A stretch of DNA of 64,000 nt, from contig NZ_JAIVAE010000012.1 of assembly GCF_020171785.1 (NCBI RefSeq), positions 60,477 through 124,476 of the forward strand. Reading direction: 5' to 3'. This document shows, one piece after another, positions 16,650 through 24,730 of the stretch. Source of the stretch: Guptibacillus hwajinpoensis (GTDB taxonomy: Bacteria; Bacillota; Bacilli; Bacillales; Guptibacillaceae). How positions within the stretch are numbered: position 1 is the first letter of the stretch; the number at the start of each line of letters is the position of its first letter. The translations under genes and the position numbers were made by a program. The notes beneath the pieces were generated by a model. It was not told where the DNA came from. It saw only the letters and a program-made list of their open reading frames with translations, and did no database searches.

Positions 16650-17738
16650 TTAAATATTGTGTTTGTGATGGAACGTATTCATAAAGTCACTAAGAGCGCG
16701 TACAGAGTCCAACGGAACGGCGTTATAAATGGAAGCACGACATCCGCCAACAGAACGGTGGCCTTTCAGCCCTACAAAACCTTCCTCTTCTGCTTCTTTA
16801 AGAAACAGCTCTTCAAGCTCTTTACTAGGAAGAGTAAAGGTTACGTTCATAGAGGAACGACTGTCTGCCTCGGCTGTTCCACTATAAAAACCTTTACTAC
16901 CATCAATGGTGGTATAAAGTAATTTTGTTTTATCGGCGTTCATTTTCTCTATTTCTTTTAAACCACCCTTTTTCTTCGTCCATTCTAGAACGAGAGATAA
17001 CATATAGATAGCGAAGGACGGGGGAGTGTTATAAAGAGATTTTTTATCAACATGAGTACGGTAATCTAACATGGTAGGGAGATTATCTGGAATTTCACTC
17101 AGTAGATCCTTTTTCAAAATGACAACTGTAACACCGGCTGGTCCTAGGTTTTTCTGGGCACCAGCATAAATAAGTCCGAATTGGTCGATCGGAAGAGAGC
17201 GACTCAAGATATCACTCGACATATCCGCAATAAACGTGGACTCTTTACGCTGAGGAAAGCTCTTCCACTGCGTTCCGTGGATTGTATTATTTGATGTCAG
17301 GTGAACATAGGCATCATTCTCCCCATATTTTAGTGCGTTTAAATCGGGTATACGTTTGAAATCCGCTTCTTTACTACTGCCCCCAATGTACGCTTCCCCG
17401 ATTTTTTGGGCTTCTGTTAAGGCCTTTTGAGACCAGCTTCCAGTGAGCAAGTAGTTTGCCATATAACCTTGATGAAGAAAATTCATCGGAATCATTGAGA
17501 ACTGCAGGCTCGCTCCGCCTTGAAGAAAAAGAACTTCATAATCATCTGGAATCTCAAGTAATTCTCTAAGGAGTTCATTAGCTCCATCATGAATTCTCTG
17601 ATACTCTTTACTACGATGACTAAACTCCATAATTGACATGCCTTGCTGCTGATAATTAAGAAGCTCTGATTGAGCATGACTAAGCACATCTTGCGGTAAA
17701 GCAGACGGACCAGCATTAAAATTATAACGACGCTCCAC
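16650..17738 (-). CDS. serC: Phosphoserine aminotransferase SerC
   Basis: The 362-residue enzyme is a PLP-dependent class V aminotransferase that makes phosphoserine from 3-phosphohydroxypyruvate and glutamate in serine synthesis. The N-terminus RRYNFNAGPSALP, the middle GGASLQF, the PLP-lysine region YAGAQKNLGPAGV (about residue 195) and the C-terminal GHRSVGGCRASIYNA are all diagnostic. GTG 17738, nine bases after GGAG, gives a length close to the usual 360; a longer reading adds 13 residues without support. It is followed by trpP, linking serine and tryptophan supply (serine is a tryptophan precursor). Confidence 0.92.
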   Translation of the reverse strand: MERRYNFNAGPSALPQDVLSHAQSELLNYQQQGMSIMEFSHRSKEYQRIHDGANELLRELLEIPDDYEVLFLQGGASLQFSMIPMNFLHQGYMANYLLTGSWSQKALTEAQKIGEAYIGGSSKEADFKRIPDLNALKYGENDAYVHLTSNNTIHGTQWKSFPQRKESTFIADMSSDILSRSLPIDQFGLIYAGAQKNLGPAGVTVVILKKDLLSEIPDNLPTMLDYRTHVDKKSLYNTPPSFAIYMLSLVLEWTKKKGGLKEIEKMNADKTKLLYTTIDGSKGFYSGTAEADSRSSMNVTFTLPSKELEELFLKEAEEEGFVGLKGHRSVGGCRASIYNAVPLDSVRALSDFMNTFHHKHNI

Positions 17739-17934
17739 GATTCGACACTCCTTTAGCAATGTAATGCGATGCTTCAATTAAACTTGTATTCATCCTATCA
17801 TTAAAAGAATCAGCGTAGCTATGTTTTTTCTAATCTTTTCGAATATTTCGTTCGATTGAAGCAGAAGCATTTGCTCTCTGCTTGTGTTTTGCTATTCTAT
17901 ATAGAAGTGAATGTTAAGAAAGTGGTGTTATGCA

Positions 17935-18834
17935 ATGTATCGCGAAAACAAACCAACTCATATCGGACCATACGATCATCCAGATATTTACCCTGGGCCA
18001 CGACCAGCTTCGTCTTTTCTGTACCATAATGGAAAAGCCCATCGAATTGATGAAAGCGAACACGTACCCGTTGAAAAACAAATTGTTCATTATGCTAGAG
18101 GAGAGGATGTTTCAGGATCATTAGCTTTTTCTAGTTCTGAACAATTCACAGTAGAGGAGCTTCTATTATCAGAAGGTTTATCTCCAATAGAAGAGCGAAT
18201 ACCCCTCCTAGCTTATGGATCAAATGTTTGTCTCGCTCAACTTCGGTATAAATTTAGTCTTAATCCTGATTTAAGTGACTTTATTCTATATTATCGAGCA
18301 GAATTAAAGGATACGGACGTAGTGGCGGGGGCTTTTCTTGCGCCATATGGTGCGCTCCCTGCTGTTATTGCCCCTGTTCCTGGAGCAAAGACAGAAGTTT
18401 GGGTAACGTTTGTTGATCGTGAACAGCTCGAGCTTTTAAATAGGACAGAAGGTGGGTATGTGCTACGAGAACATCTTCACGGAAAGTTAACGCTGAAAAC
18501 AGGCGAACAATTTGAGCGAGTATATGCTTATTACTATCCACATGCTTTTTTGAGAGAAGGCTCTTATGTTCGATTTAGAGATATTCCGGGAGAATCTGAA
18601 TTGCCTTCTATGTGGCAAGCAGATTTATTAAACGAATTGAAAGCAATGCTTGGTTACGGGGGTCATCGTGAAGAGTTCATACATGAATTAAGGTGGAATC
18701 CTGATTTACGTACTAAATTATCTACAATGTTAAATGGAATGGAACATACATTTGAACATCCTGATTGGGGAATACCAAATGGTTTTTATACGTTAAATGA
18801 AATGACTCGTTCCCAAATTAAAAAGAGACCGTAG
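17935..18834 (+). CDS. Protein with a gamma-glutamylcyclotransferase-like YGSN motif
   Basis: This ~299-residue soluble protein is not one I recognise as a whole. The segment LLAYGSNVCLAQLRYKF (about residues 94-110) resembles the YGSN phosphate-binding loop of gamma-glutamylcyclotransferase/AIG2-like folds. VVAGAFLAPYGALPAVIAP and WVTFVDREQLELLNRTEGG further on fit that fold's later strands. The N-terminus is Pro/His-rich. ATG 17935 is chosen with AAGTGGTG upstream; ATG 17911 is an alternative. The stop codon TAG forms the loop of the terminator hairpin. A cyclotransferase activity is only a suggestion. B. subtilis has no gene at this place between serC and hit. Confidence 0.6.
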   Translation: MYRENKPTHIGPYDHPDIYPGPRPASSFLYHNGKAHRIDESEHVPVEKQIVHYARGEDVSGSLAFSSSEQFTVEELLLSEGLSPIEERIPLLAYGSNVCLAQLRYKFSLNPDLSDFILYYRAELKDTDVVAGAFLAPYGALPAVIAPVPGAKTEVWVTFVDREQLELLNRTEGGYVLREHLHGKLTLKTGEQFERVYAYYYPHAFLREGSYVRFRDIPGESELPSMWQADLLNELKAMLGYGGHREEFIHELRWNPDLRTKLSTMLNGMEHTFEHPDWGIPNGFYTLNEMTRSQIKKRP

Positions 18835-18846
18835 CGGTCTCTTTTC
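18821..18846. terminator. Bidirectional terminator with the stop codon in its loop
   Basis: AAAAGAGACCG and CGGTCTCTTTT pair around TAG, which is the stop of the plus-strand gene. On the minus strand the hairpin is followed by five T and serves hit. Confidence 0.8.
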
Positions 18847-18862
18847 AAGTGGTGAGAAAGGT

Positions 18863-19297
18863 TTATTGAGATAAATGTGAACGAATCCCTTCAGCTAGGC
18901 GCTGCAACTTCTCTGCATCGTACTCATCTTCATGTGTCTTCCAAACAGCTCCAAACCCGTCTCCTTTTCCGTAGCGTGGAATCAGGTGGAGATGGTAATG
19001 GAAGACAGATTGTCCTGCAATGGCTTCATTGTTATTAAGAATATTCATCCCTTCAGGGGTAAAGTTGGCTTTTAAAGCATTTGCAATCTCAGGAACCGCT
19101 TCAAAGAGCTTCGAGGCCGTTTCAGCCTCAAGTTCGTAGATGTTTTGTTTATGCTTTTTGGGAATAACGAGGGTGTGACCTTCTGTTACCTGGGTGAGGT
19201 CAAGAAAAGCCAATACATCATCATTTTCGTAAACTTTGGCAGAAGGGATATCCCCATTAATAATTTTGCAGAAGATACAATCTGGTGAATGACTCAT
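18863..19297 (-). CDS. hit: HIT-family hydrolase Hit
   Basis: The 144-residue protein belongs to the histidine-triad nucleotide hydrolases. It has CIFCKI near the N-terminus, GHTLVIPKKH in the middle, and the active-site triad HYHLHLIPR (about residues 98-106). Such proteins hydrolyse nucleoside phosphoramidates and related adenylates. ATG 19297 follows AAGGATGAT. It is divergent from ecsA with a 318-base spacer, the same neighbourhood as in B. subtilis. Its cellular role is not defined. Confidence 0.9.
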   Translation of the reverse strand: MSHSPDCIFCKIINGDIPSAKVYENDDVLAFLDLTQVTEGHTLVIPKKHKQNIYELEAETASKLFEAVPEIANALKANFTPEGMNILNNNEAIAGQSVFHYHLHLIPRYGKGDGFGAVWKTHEDEYDAEKLQRLAEGIRSHLSQ

Positions 19298-19615
19298 GAG
19301 TATCATCCTTTCAATCTTTTTACTAATCGTACCATAATTTTCTTATTTGATGCGATTGACTCTAATAAAAAAAGGCTCTGCCGGGGGTGCAGAGCCAAGA
19401 GTGTAACTTGATTAAGGGAAGACGTCACACTCTTTAAAAGGATGCTCCTAAAAGAGGAATTCTATTCAAGGTCCTTGTTTTTTCGACTCTTCTAGCATCT
19501 CTTCTATGAAAAAGGTAAGATGTGGATAGTGAAAGAAAAACAATGACTTCGGTCTATCACTCCCTAAATAAAAGTTTGTTAAAATAAAAGCAAATGATGA
19601 AATGAGAGGAACGCT
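19298..19615. other. Intergenic region between hit and ecsA
   Basis: These 318 bases hold no convincing coding region. They contain two adjacent hairpins on the minus strand ending in a T tract (19364-19435), a small palindrome CAAGGTCCTTG near 19469, and the ribosome site GAGAGGAACG of ecsA at the right end. TAAAAT at about 19580 may be the ecsA -10 box, without a clear -35. Confidence 0.6.
19364..19435 (-). ncRNA. Candidate small RNA 3' end: two hairpins plus terminator
   Basis: Read on the minus strand, GTCACACTCTT and AAGAGTGTAAC (19434-19424 with 19407-19397) form an 11-bp stem with one mismatch. It is followed directly by GGCTCTGC/GCAGAGCC (19396-19374) and seven T. Both loops are C-rich (one with TTCCC, one with ACCCCCG), as in several Gram-positive regulatory RNAs. 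No minus-strand gene lies upstream to need a terminator, since ecsA runs the other way. The promoter was not identified, so the 5' end is unknown. Confidence 0.35.
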
Positions 19616-20356
19616 ATGAATAATTCAATTTTAGAAGTCAGTCATCTTACTGGTGGGTATCAGGCAAATAAGCCTGTCCTTCACGATGTGTCTCTACATG
19701 TAAACTCAAATGAAATTGTTGGATTGATCGGACTTAACGGTGCTGGAAAAAGCACAACAATTAAGCATATTCTCGGATTACTTGATCCAATGAATGGCGA
19801 AATCAAAGTAGGAGGGACTACTTTTGCTGATAATAAAGATGGATATCGCAAACAATTTTCCTACATACCCGAAACACCTCTATTATATGATGAATTAACG
19901 CTTTGGGAGCATTTGCAGTTAACGGCATTGGCTTATGAACTTGGTGAAGAATGGGAAGAAAGAGCTGAAGTACTTTTGCAGGAATTTCGTATGACGAATA
20001 TGAAAAAATGGTTTCCAGGGCATTTTTCTAAAGGAATGAGACAAAAGGTTATGATTATGTGCGCCTTTCTAGTGAAGCCATCTCTGTATATCGTCGACGA
20101 GCCATTTGTTGGTTTAGACCCCATCGGTATTCAATCATTTCTTGATATGATGCTTGAAATGAAAGATAAAGGGGCTGGAGTACTAATGTCCACCCATATT
20201 CTTTCAACGGCTGAAAGATACTGCGATCGTTTTATTATTTTGCATGATGGACAAATTGTTATGGCAGGAACAATGACAGAATTACGAAACCAAATCGGTA
20301 ATAGCGCTGCAACGCTTGATGACATTTATATCGAAGCGACCAGGAGTGGAAAATGA
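19616..20356 (+). CDS. ecsA: ABC transporter ATPase EcsA
   Basis: The 246-residue ATPase shows Walker A GLNGAGKST (about residues 38-47), a signature-like FSKGMRQKV, Walker B YIVDEPFVGLDP and the H-loop STHIL. It energises EcsB. In B. subtilis loss of EcsA reduces protein secretion, competence and sporulation, and the exporter influences regulated membrane proteolysis. The ATG follows GAGAGGAACG. The stop overlaps ecsB by four bases. Position after hit and before ecsB/ecsC is conserved. Confidence 0.93.
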   Translation: MNNSILEVSHLTGGYQANKPVLHDVSLHVNSNEIVGLIGLNGAGKSTTIKHILGLLDPMNGEIKVGGTTFADNKDGYRKQFSYIPETPLLYDELTLWEHLQLTALAYELGEEWEERAEVLLQEFRMTNMKKWFPGHFSKGMRQKVMIMCAFLVKPSLYIVDEPFVGLDPIGIQSFLDMMLEMKDKGAGVLMSTHILSTAERYCDRFIILHDGQIVMAGTMTELRNQIGNSAATLDDIYIEATRSGK

Positions 20357-21570
20357 TGCAGCTACAGACCTTATGGAAAGAAAGGGCAGGAGCCTTCTGG
20401 AACATTGCGATGCGGTATTTCAGGCTAATTGGAAACAGCAGCTTTTTGTTCACTCTTGTTCTGTCTCTCATTTTTGGAGCGTATTATTACAGTGAAATTC
20501 TAAAAGTGCTACCTGAATCCTTTCCAGGTGTGGCCGTTATTACCATCGTTGCGGCTATTGTACTTGTTCGTACACCACTTCGTTTCTTTTTATCCGAAGC
20601 AGATCTTGTCTTTATGCTACCTGCTGAGAATCGATTGCAAGGTTATTTTCGTCAATCACTTATATATAGCTTTGCTCTACAAGTATTCACAACAGTAGTC
20701 GTGATGACGATCCTTGCACCACTCTATCAGCATGAAATGGCTGCTGGAACTGGATATTATGTTTTTGTGATTTGTGTACTAATTGTATTAAAAGGCGCGA
20801 ATGTTCTTATGAAATGGATGGAGCTACATCTGCCAGCTCACCATTCGACGATTGTTTATATCCTGGTAAGACTTGCTGTAACGATTATATTCACATACTT
20901 ATTGCTCATACAGGCGCAATGGTTCTATGTCGCTCTATCTGCCGTACTATTCGTCGTCACTTTCTTTTTGATGTTTCTCCCTCTGCAACGGAAATATGCG
21001 ATCAAATGGGAGAAGTTGCTTGCAATGGATGAAAAGCAAAGTATGAAATTCTATCGTACGGCTAACTTATTTACAGATGTTCCTAAATTGAAGCAATCAG
21101 TTAAACAAAGACGATTGTTAAGTAGCCTGGGTGAGAAGCTATTACCATCTGATTCTGTCTATGCTACTCTTTATCAAAAAGCTTTTATTCGGAGTAACGA
21201 GTATTTTGGCATTTATTTTAGATTGTGGCTTCTAGGTCTTGCAGTAGTTGCTTTTGTGCCCGGTTTAATTGGGAAAGTGATTGGTACTGCGCTGATTATA
21301 TATCTGACAGCCACTCAGTTACGCACGCTTTATCCTCATTATCAAGCACATGTCATGGTAAAGCTTTATCCAGTATCAGATTATGAACAAGGTAAAGCGT
21401 TTCGCCTTATGCTGCTTCGCTTATTGGGTGCACAAGCAGTAACATTTGCAGCTCTTTCTTTTCTTCTATCTTTTGATGTGATCGTATTTCTATCTGTGTT
21501 TTTAGCAGGAAGTGTAGCCGTTGCTGTTGCAACATCTCGCGCTGAAGTAGTTAGAAGGTCGGTCTCTTAA
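20353..21570 (+). CDS. ecsB: ABC transporter membrane subunit EcsB
   Basis: This 405-residue integral membrane protein has eight or more hydrophobic segments, with a basic N-terminus (LWKERAGAFWNIAMRYFR) and a cytoplasmic loop at about residues 215-270. It has no domain motifs beyond the EcsB family pattern. ATG 20353 is six bases after AGGAG and overlaps the ecsA stop; the adjacent ATG at 20356 is also possible. It forms the permease of the Ecs exporter. The transported substrate is not known. Confidence 0.9.
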   Translation: MMQLQTLWKERAGAFWNIAMRYFRLIGNSSFLFTLVLSLIFGAYYYSEILKVLPESFPGVAVITIVAAIVLVRTPLRFFLSEADLVFMLPAENRLQGYFRQSLIYSFALQVFTTVVVMTILAPLYQHEMAAGTGYYVFVICVLIVLKGANVLMKWMELHLPAHHSTIVYILVRLAVTIIFTYLLLIQAQWFYVALSAVLFVVTFFLMFLPLQRKYAIKWEKLLAMDEKQSMKFYRTANLFTDVPKLKQSVKQRRLLSSLGEKLLPSDSVYATLYQKAFIRSNEYFGIYFRLWLLGLAVVAFVPGLIGKVIGTALIIYLTATQLRTLYPHYQAHVMVKLYPVSDYEQGKAFRLMLLRLLGAQAVTFAALSFLLSFDVIVFLSVFLAGSVAVAVATSRAEVVRRSVS

Positions 21571-21607
21571 ATCGTTAGGAATGAATAAGCAAAGGGTGTT
21601 TAGTTGC

Positions 21608-22345
21608 ATGGAATATCGAAGCGAAATATCGGAAGAACTTGAGGCGTGGGAGCGAAAAATAACGAGGAAATCCTCTATGGTTTCACGAGCAGCCAAAAGA
21701 ATACAAAATCGAATCAATGGCATTATACCAGAACGTCTTCATTCAATTGTGACAAATAGTATAAAGACGATGGTGCAAGGGGTACTCGTTGGAAGTACGT
21801 ATACGGTACATCCACCAAAAAAAAATTTATCCCTCCAAGTGAGAGATCAACAGGCGAAAGAATTGATACGTAAATACAAACGAATTGCTGCTACTGAAGG
21901 TGCTGGTACAGGAGCGGGAGGAATCCTATTAGGTTTAGCTGATTTCCCGTTGCTTTTATCGATTAAAATGAAGCTACTCTTTGACCTCGCTAGCACTTAT
22001 GGATATGATGCTAAAAAAATAGAAGAAAGGGTTTTTATTCTAACTATTTTTCAGCTTGCTTTTTCATCTGATGATACTAGAAGAAATAGTTATCGGAAGA
22101 TTTCTAGTTGGGATGAGAGGCTTAGCCCAATAGACGTTCTGAAAAGGTACGAAGAGCATGATTGGAAAACTTTTCAACTTGAGTATCGAGATTATATTGA
22201 TCTCCCTAAATTACTTCAAATGATACCCGGCGTAGGGGCAATTGTGGGAGCTTACGTGAATTATCACTTTCTTGATTGGCTAGGTGAAAATGCAATCAAT
22301 GCTTATCGAACACGGATGATGAAAGAAGAAAACCAAACAACATAA
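21608..22345 (+). CDS. ecsC: EcsC family protein
   Basis: The ~245-residue product carries the EcsC domain: AIAATEGAGTGAGG-type glycine-rich core (here RIAATEGAGTGAGGILLGL) followed by DFPLLLSIKMKLLFDLASTYGYD, and a C-terminal PGVGAIVGAYVNYHFLDWLGENA. Both segments are hydrophobic enough to associate with membrane. The start is probably ATG 21608 behind AAAGGGTG; the ATG at 21581 lacks a spaced ribosome site. It completes the ecsABC operon; its function is not established. Confidence 0.85.
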   Translation: MEYRSEISEELEAWERKITRKSSMVSRAAKRIQNRINGIIPERLHSIVTNSIKTMVQGVLVGSTYTVHPPKKNLSLQVRDQQAKELIRKYKRIAATEGAGTGAGGILLGLADFPLLLSIKMKLLFDLASTYGYDAKKIEERVFILTIFQLAFSSDDTRRNSYRKISSWDERLSPIDVLKRYEEHDWKTFQLEYRDYIDLPKLLQMIPGVGAIVGAYVNYHFLDWLGENAINAYRTRMMKEENQTT

Positions 22346-22346
22346 A

Positions 22347-22386
22347 GAAAAGAGCCAGCTGGAGTTATCCATGCTGGCTCTTTTTC
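22347..22386. terminator. Bidirectional terminator after ecsC
   Basis: AAAGAGCCAGC and GCTGGCTCTTT pair around a 13-base loop, with T and A tracts outside. It is shared with the ferritin-like gene on the minus strand. Confidence 0.9.
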
Positions 22387-22423
22387 TATGTTTAACCTTA
22401 TTGATGATAGATAAGGATGTGGT

Positions 22424-22858
22424 TTATTCGAACCGTGCGTCGCTAAGAATGCGATCCATTTCTTCCATGTGATGTGTTTCGTCCGCAATCATATCGTCTA
22501 GCTTTACAACAAGCTCAGTAAAACCAAGTTCTTCAGCTTGTTTTTTACGCTTTTCATATCGATCAATGGTATCCTTCTCAGCTGTGCGAGCTTCAATAAG
22601 CATTTCTTTTACATCGGTAAGCTGCTTTACTTCAGCTGGAGCTGTAGTTGGAGTACCGCCTAGTACTTTAATCTTTTCTGCAAGGTAAAGGGCATGGCCC
22701 TGTTCATCTGCAATTTCACTTTCAAAAAACGGCTTCAATGTTTGACGATATAAGCCAGATACAACTGCTGCATTGTAAGTGTACATAATACTTGCAGCGT
22801 ATTCGTTAGCAAGGTCTACATTTAGTCCATCGATGAGTTCTTGTTTTTTGTCTGCCAT
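22424..22858 (-). CDS. Ferritin-like di-iron protein (bacterioferritin/Dps-like)
   Basis: The 144-residue all-helical protein has ferritin-type metal residues on each helix: LANEYAASIMYTY (helix 1), FFESEIADEQGHALYLAEKI (helix 2, ExxH), the long polar third helix starting LTDVKEMLIEARTAEKDTI, and IADETHHMEEMDRIL (helix 4, ExxH). ATG 22858 follows AAAGGATG and drops a 47-residue upstream extension that has no ribosome site. A sigma-B-type promoter lies about 50 bases upstream, back to back with that of the PfpI-like gene. A role in iron storage or oxidative protection is inferred from the family. Confidence 0.82.
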   Translation of the reverse strand: MADKKQELIDGLNVDLANEYAASIMYTYNAAVVSGLYRQTLKPFFESEIADEQGHALYLAEKIKVLGGTPTTAPAEVKQLTDVKEMLIEARTAEKDTIDRYEKRKKQAEELGFTELVVKLDDMIADETHHMEEMDRILSDARFE

Positions 22859-22905
22859 TTTAAACATCCTTTCTAAATCTTTTCTGTTTTGGTTCCATAT
22901 TAATT

Positions 22906-22931
22906 TTACCCTTACCTTCGCGTGATAAAAC
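22906..22931 (-). promoter_or_regulatory. Sigma-B-like promoter for the ferritin-like gene
   Basis: On the minus strand GTTTTA (22931-22926), 14 bases, GGGTAA (22911-22906) matches the sigma-B pattern GTTTAA-N12-15-GGGTAT at 10 of 12 positions. Confidence 0.6.
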
Positions 22932-22967
22932 ATAAAGTCAAGAATATTTAGGGAGAATAGAATTGAT

Positions 22968-22992
22968 GTTTGAGGGATGTTAGGAGGGGTAA
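22968..22992 (+). promoter_or_regulatory. Sigma-B-like promoter for the PfpI-like gene
   Basis: GTTTGA (22968-22973), 13 bases, GGGTAA (22987-22992), about 50 bases before the start codon. It is divergent from the promoter of the ferritin-like gene. Confidence 0.6.
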
Positions 22993-23040
22993 TAGTCACT
23001 ATATCAATGACACTATTTCATTTACCTAGGAGGGTTTATC

Positions 23041-23556
23041 TTGAGTAAGATTGCCGTATTAATGACAGATATGTTTGAGGATGTAGAATATACAAAACCC
23101 GCAGAGCAGTTTAACAATGCTGGTCATGCCTTAACAGTTATTAGTTCAAAAGCAGGTCAGGAATTAACGGGAAAACAAGGCGAGGCTAAAGTGACAGCTG
23201 ATAAGGGAATTGATGATGTGGCACCTGAAGAATTTGACGTTCTCTTTATTCCTGGGGGAGTTTCTCCAGATGAACTACGTGCAGATGACCGATTTGTTGC
23301 ATTCACGAAAAAAATGATGTTCATGAATAAGAAAACGCTCGTTATTTGTCATGGGCCACAGCTACTCATTTCAGCAGAAGTTTTAAATGGAAGAAACATT
23401 ACTGGGTTCAAGTCCATTCAAACGGATTTAAAATATGCTGGAGCGAACGTATTTGATGAAGAGGTTGTCGTTTGTGGAGGTAATCTTGTGAGTAGTCGAA
23501 ACCCTGACGATATTCCAGCGTTTATCGAAAAATCGTTATCAGTGATGGATAGCTGA
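23041..23556 (+). CDS. DJ-1/PfpI family stress protein (YfkM-like)
   Basis: The 171-residue protein belongs to the DJ-1/PfpI type 1 glutamine-amidotransferase-like family. The nucleophile elbow is VICHGPQ with C103; the early Glu/Asp pocket is seen in MTDMFEDVEYTKP and the strand LFIPGGVSPDELR precedes the elbow. Members act as deglycases or chaperones, and B. subtilis YfkM (general stress protein 18) is sigma-B controlled. The start is TTG 23041, seven bases after AGGAGG. The DUF3243 gene follows 17 bases later and is probably cotranscribed. The sigma-B-like promoter upstream fits a stress role. Confidence 0.82.
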   Translation: MSKIAVLMTDMFEDVEYTKPAEQFNNAGHALTVISSKAGQELTGKQGEAKVTADKGIDDVAPEEFDVLFIPGGVSPDELRADDRFVAFTKKMMFMNKKTLVICHGPQLLISAEVLNGRNITGFKSIQTDLKYAGANVFDEEVVVCGGNLVSSRNPDDIPAFIEKSLSVMDS

Positions 23557-23573
23557 TTAAAGGAGTGAAAGCA

Positions 23574-23921
23574 ATGACTGAGAAAAATCATTTAGTTAAT
23601 AAAGAAAGTGAGCTTAACGTAAATAAAGTCGATGATACGTTAGATCGAATGAGTGACGAGCGTATGGATGATATCCTTACTAATTTCGAACAATTTAAAT
23701 CTTATCTTGCTACAAGAGTGGAGCTGGGAGAAAAGCTAGGCCTTAGTGAAGAGAGATTGGCCCAGGCAGCAGAAAAAGTAGCAGGTTACTTAGCCGCGAA
23801 GGAAGAGCCTAAGAATAGAGAAGAGAAACTTCTTCAGGAACTTTGGCTAGTTGGCAATAAAGAACAGCGTCACGAATTGGCTCATCTTCTCGTTCGAATG
23901 GTATTGAATAAAGAAAACTAA
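23574..23921 (+). CDS. DUF3243 family protein
   Basis: The 115-residue product has an N-terminal Asn/Glu-rich region and, from about residue 35, a DUF3243 domain (FEQFKSYLATRVELGEKLGL, VAGYLAAKEEPKNREEKLL and HELAHLLVRMV), similar to what I recall of B. subtilis YmfJ. ATG 23574 follows AAAGGAG at nine bases. It shares a transcript with the PfpI-like gene and ends at a strong terminator. The longer N-terminal tail compared with YmfJ (about 85 residues) is unusual. Function is unknown. Confidence 0.72.
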   Translation: MTEKNHLVNKESELNVNKVDDTLDRMSDERMDDILTNFEQFKSYLATRVELGEKLGLSEERLAQAAEKVAGYLAAKEEPKNREEKLLQELWLVGNKEQRHELAHLLVRMVLNKEN

Positions 23922-23922
23922 G

Positions 23923-23954
23923 AAAAAGCCGCTGCTGGTTCAGCGGCTTTTTTT
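23923..23954 (+). terminator. Terminator after the DUF3243 gene
   Basis: AAAAAGCCGCTG and CAGCGGCTTTTT pair around CTGGTT, with a run of seven T. Confidence 0.9.
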
Positions 23955-23983
23955 AAAAGTCTAAATAAGAAAGGCGTAAGAGT

Positions 23984-24730
23984 ATGAACAAAAATGAGTT
24001 TTTTAGTACGCTTTCTGGAGCGTTAAAACAAAAAAAGGTTTGGTTACCTCTTCTCCTAAATGCATTTGGCCTATTAGTTGCTATATTAGCAATCATGTTA
24101 TTTTCAGAGTTAGCGGAAGAAATACTTGAAAAAGAAACCCTTCAATTTGACCAATCGATCATATCAGCAATCGACCCTATTAGATCTGATGGATTGTTGA
24201 ACGTAATTGAGATCATTACGGAATTAGGATCAGTCTGGTGGATCACAGTTGTTTCCATTGCAACAGTAGCGATACTGTGGTTTAAGAAACGTGATGGGTG
24301 GAGTATACTCTTTTTTATCATTGCTCAGGCAGCAGGAGGACTTTTAACGAAAGTGTTAAAACATTTCTTTGCACGATCAAGACCTTCTGTGGATGCTGCT
24401 TACGATGCGGTTGGGTATAGTTTTCCAAGCGGTCACGCAATGGGATCTTTTTTACTTTATGGATTTATCGGATATTTAATTGTAAGAAGCCAGAGAGGAA
24501 GGACAACTAAATGGATAAGTGGTTTACTTGTCCTACTATTTATTCTAATGATTGGATTTAGCCGAATCTATTTAGGGGTTCATTATCCAAGTGATGTACT
24601 AGCAGGCTATGCAGCCGGTACCCTCTGGCTATCTGTTTGTATCTTCTCATTGGAGTGGGTTCTTTGGATGAAACGTTCCTCTTTCAGTTTAGGATCAGTT
24701 CGGAAAGTTTTTTCCAGTAAGAACAGTTAA
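23984..24730 (+). CDS. PAP2-family membrane phosphatase
   Basis: This 248-residue protein has about six membrane helices and the three phosphatase motifs: KHFFARSRP (C1, KX6RP), YSFPSGHA (C2, PSGH) and SRIYLGVHYPSDV (C3, SRX5HX3D). Such enzymes act on phosphatidate or undecaprenyl pyrophosphate. It is convergent with the lipid kinase gene, and their 3' ends overlap by 36 bases, so the two lipid-head-group enzymes, one adding and one removing phosphate, are back to back. Undecaprenyl pyrophosphate is the commonest substrate for family members with an extra N-terminal region, but it is not proven here. Confidence 0.87.
   Translation: MNKNEFFSTLSGALKQKKVWLPLLLNAFGLLVAILAIMLFSELAEEILEKETLQFDQSIISAIDPIRSDGLLNVIEIITELGSVWWITVVSIATVAILWFKKRDGWSILFFIIAQAAGGLLTKVLKHFFARSRPSVDAAYDAVGYSFPSGHAMGSFLLYGFIGYLIVRSQRGRTTKWISGLLVLLFILMIGFSRIYLGVHYPSDVLAGYAAGTLWLSVCIFSLEWVLWMKRSSFSLGSVRKVFSSKNS

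Noticed and set aside
17492..17716. 74-codon minus-strand frame inside serC
   Set aside because: It is an alternative frame of a well-conserved enzyme gene and has no ribosome site.
19490..19565. Very short minus-strand frames upstream of the candidate small RNA
   Set aside because: Frames of 10-19 codons have their start codons fused to, or without, ribosome sites.
22859..22999. 47-residue upstream extension of the ferritin-like protein
   Set aside because: It would start within the intergenic promoter region, lacks a ribosome site and is not part of the ferritin fold.
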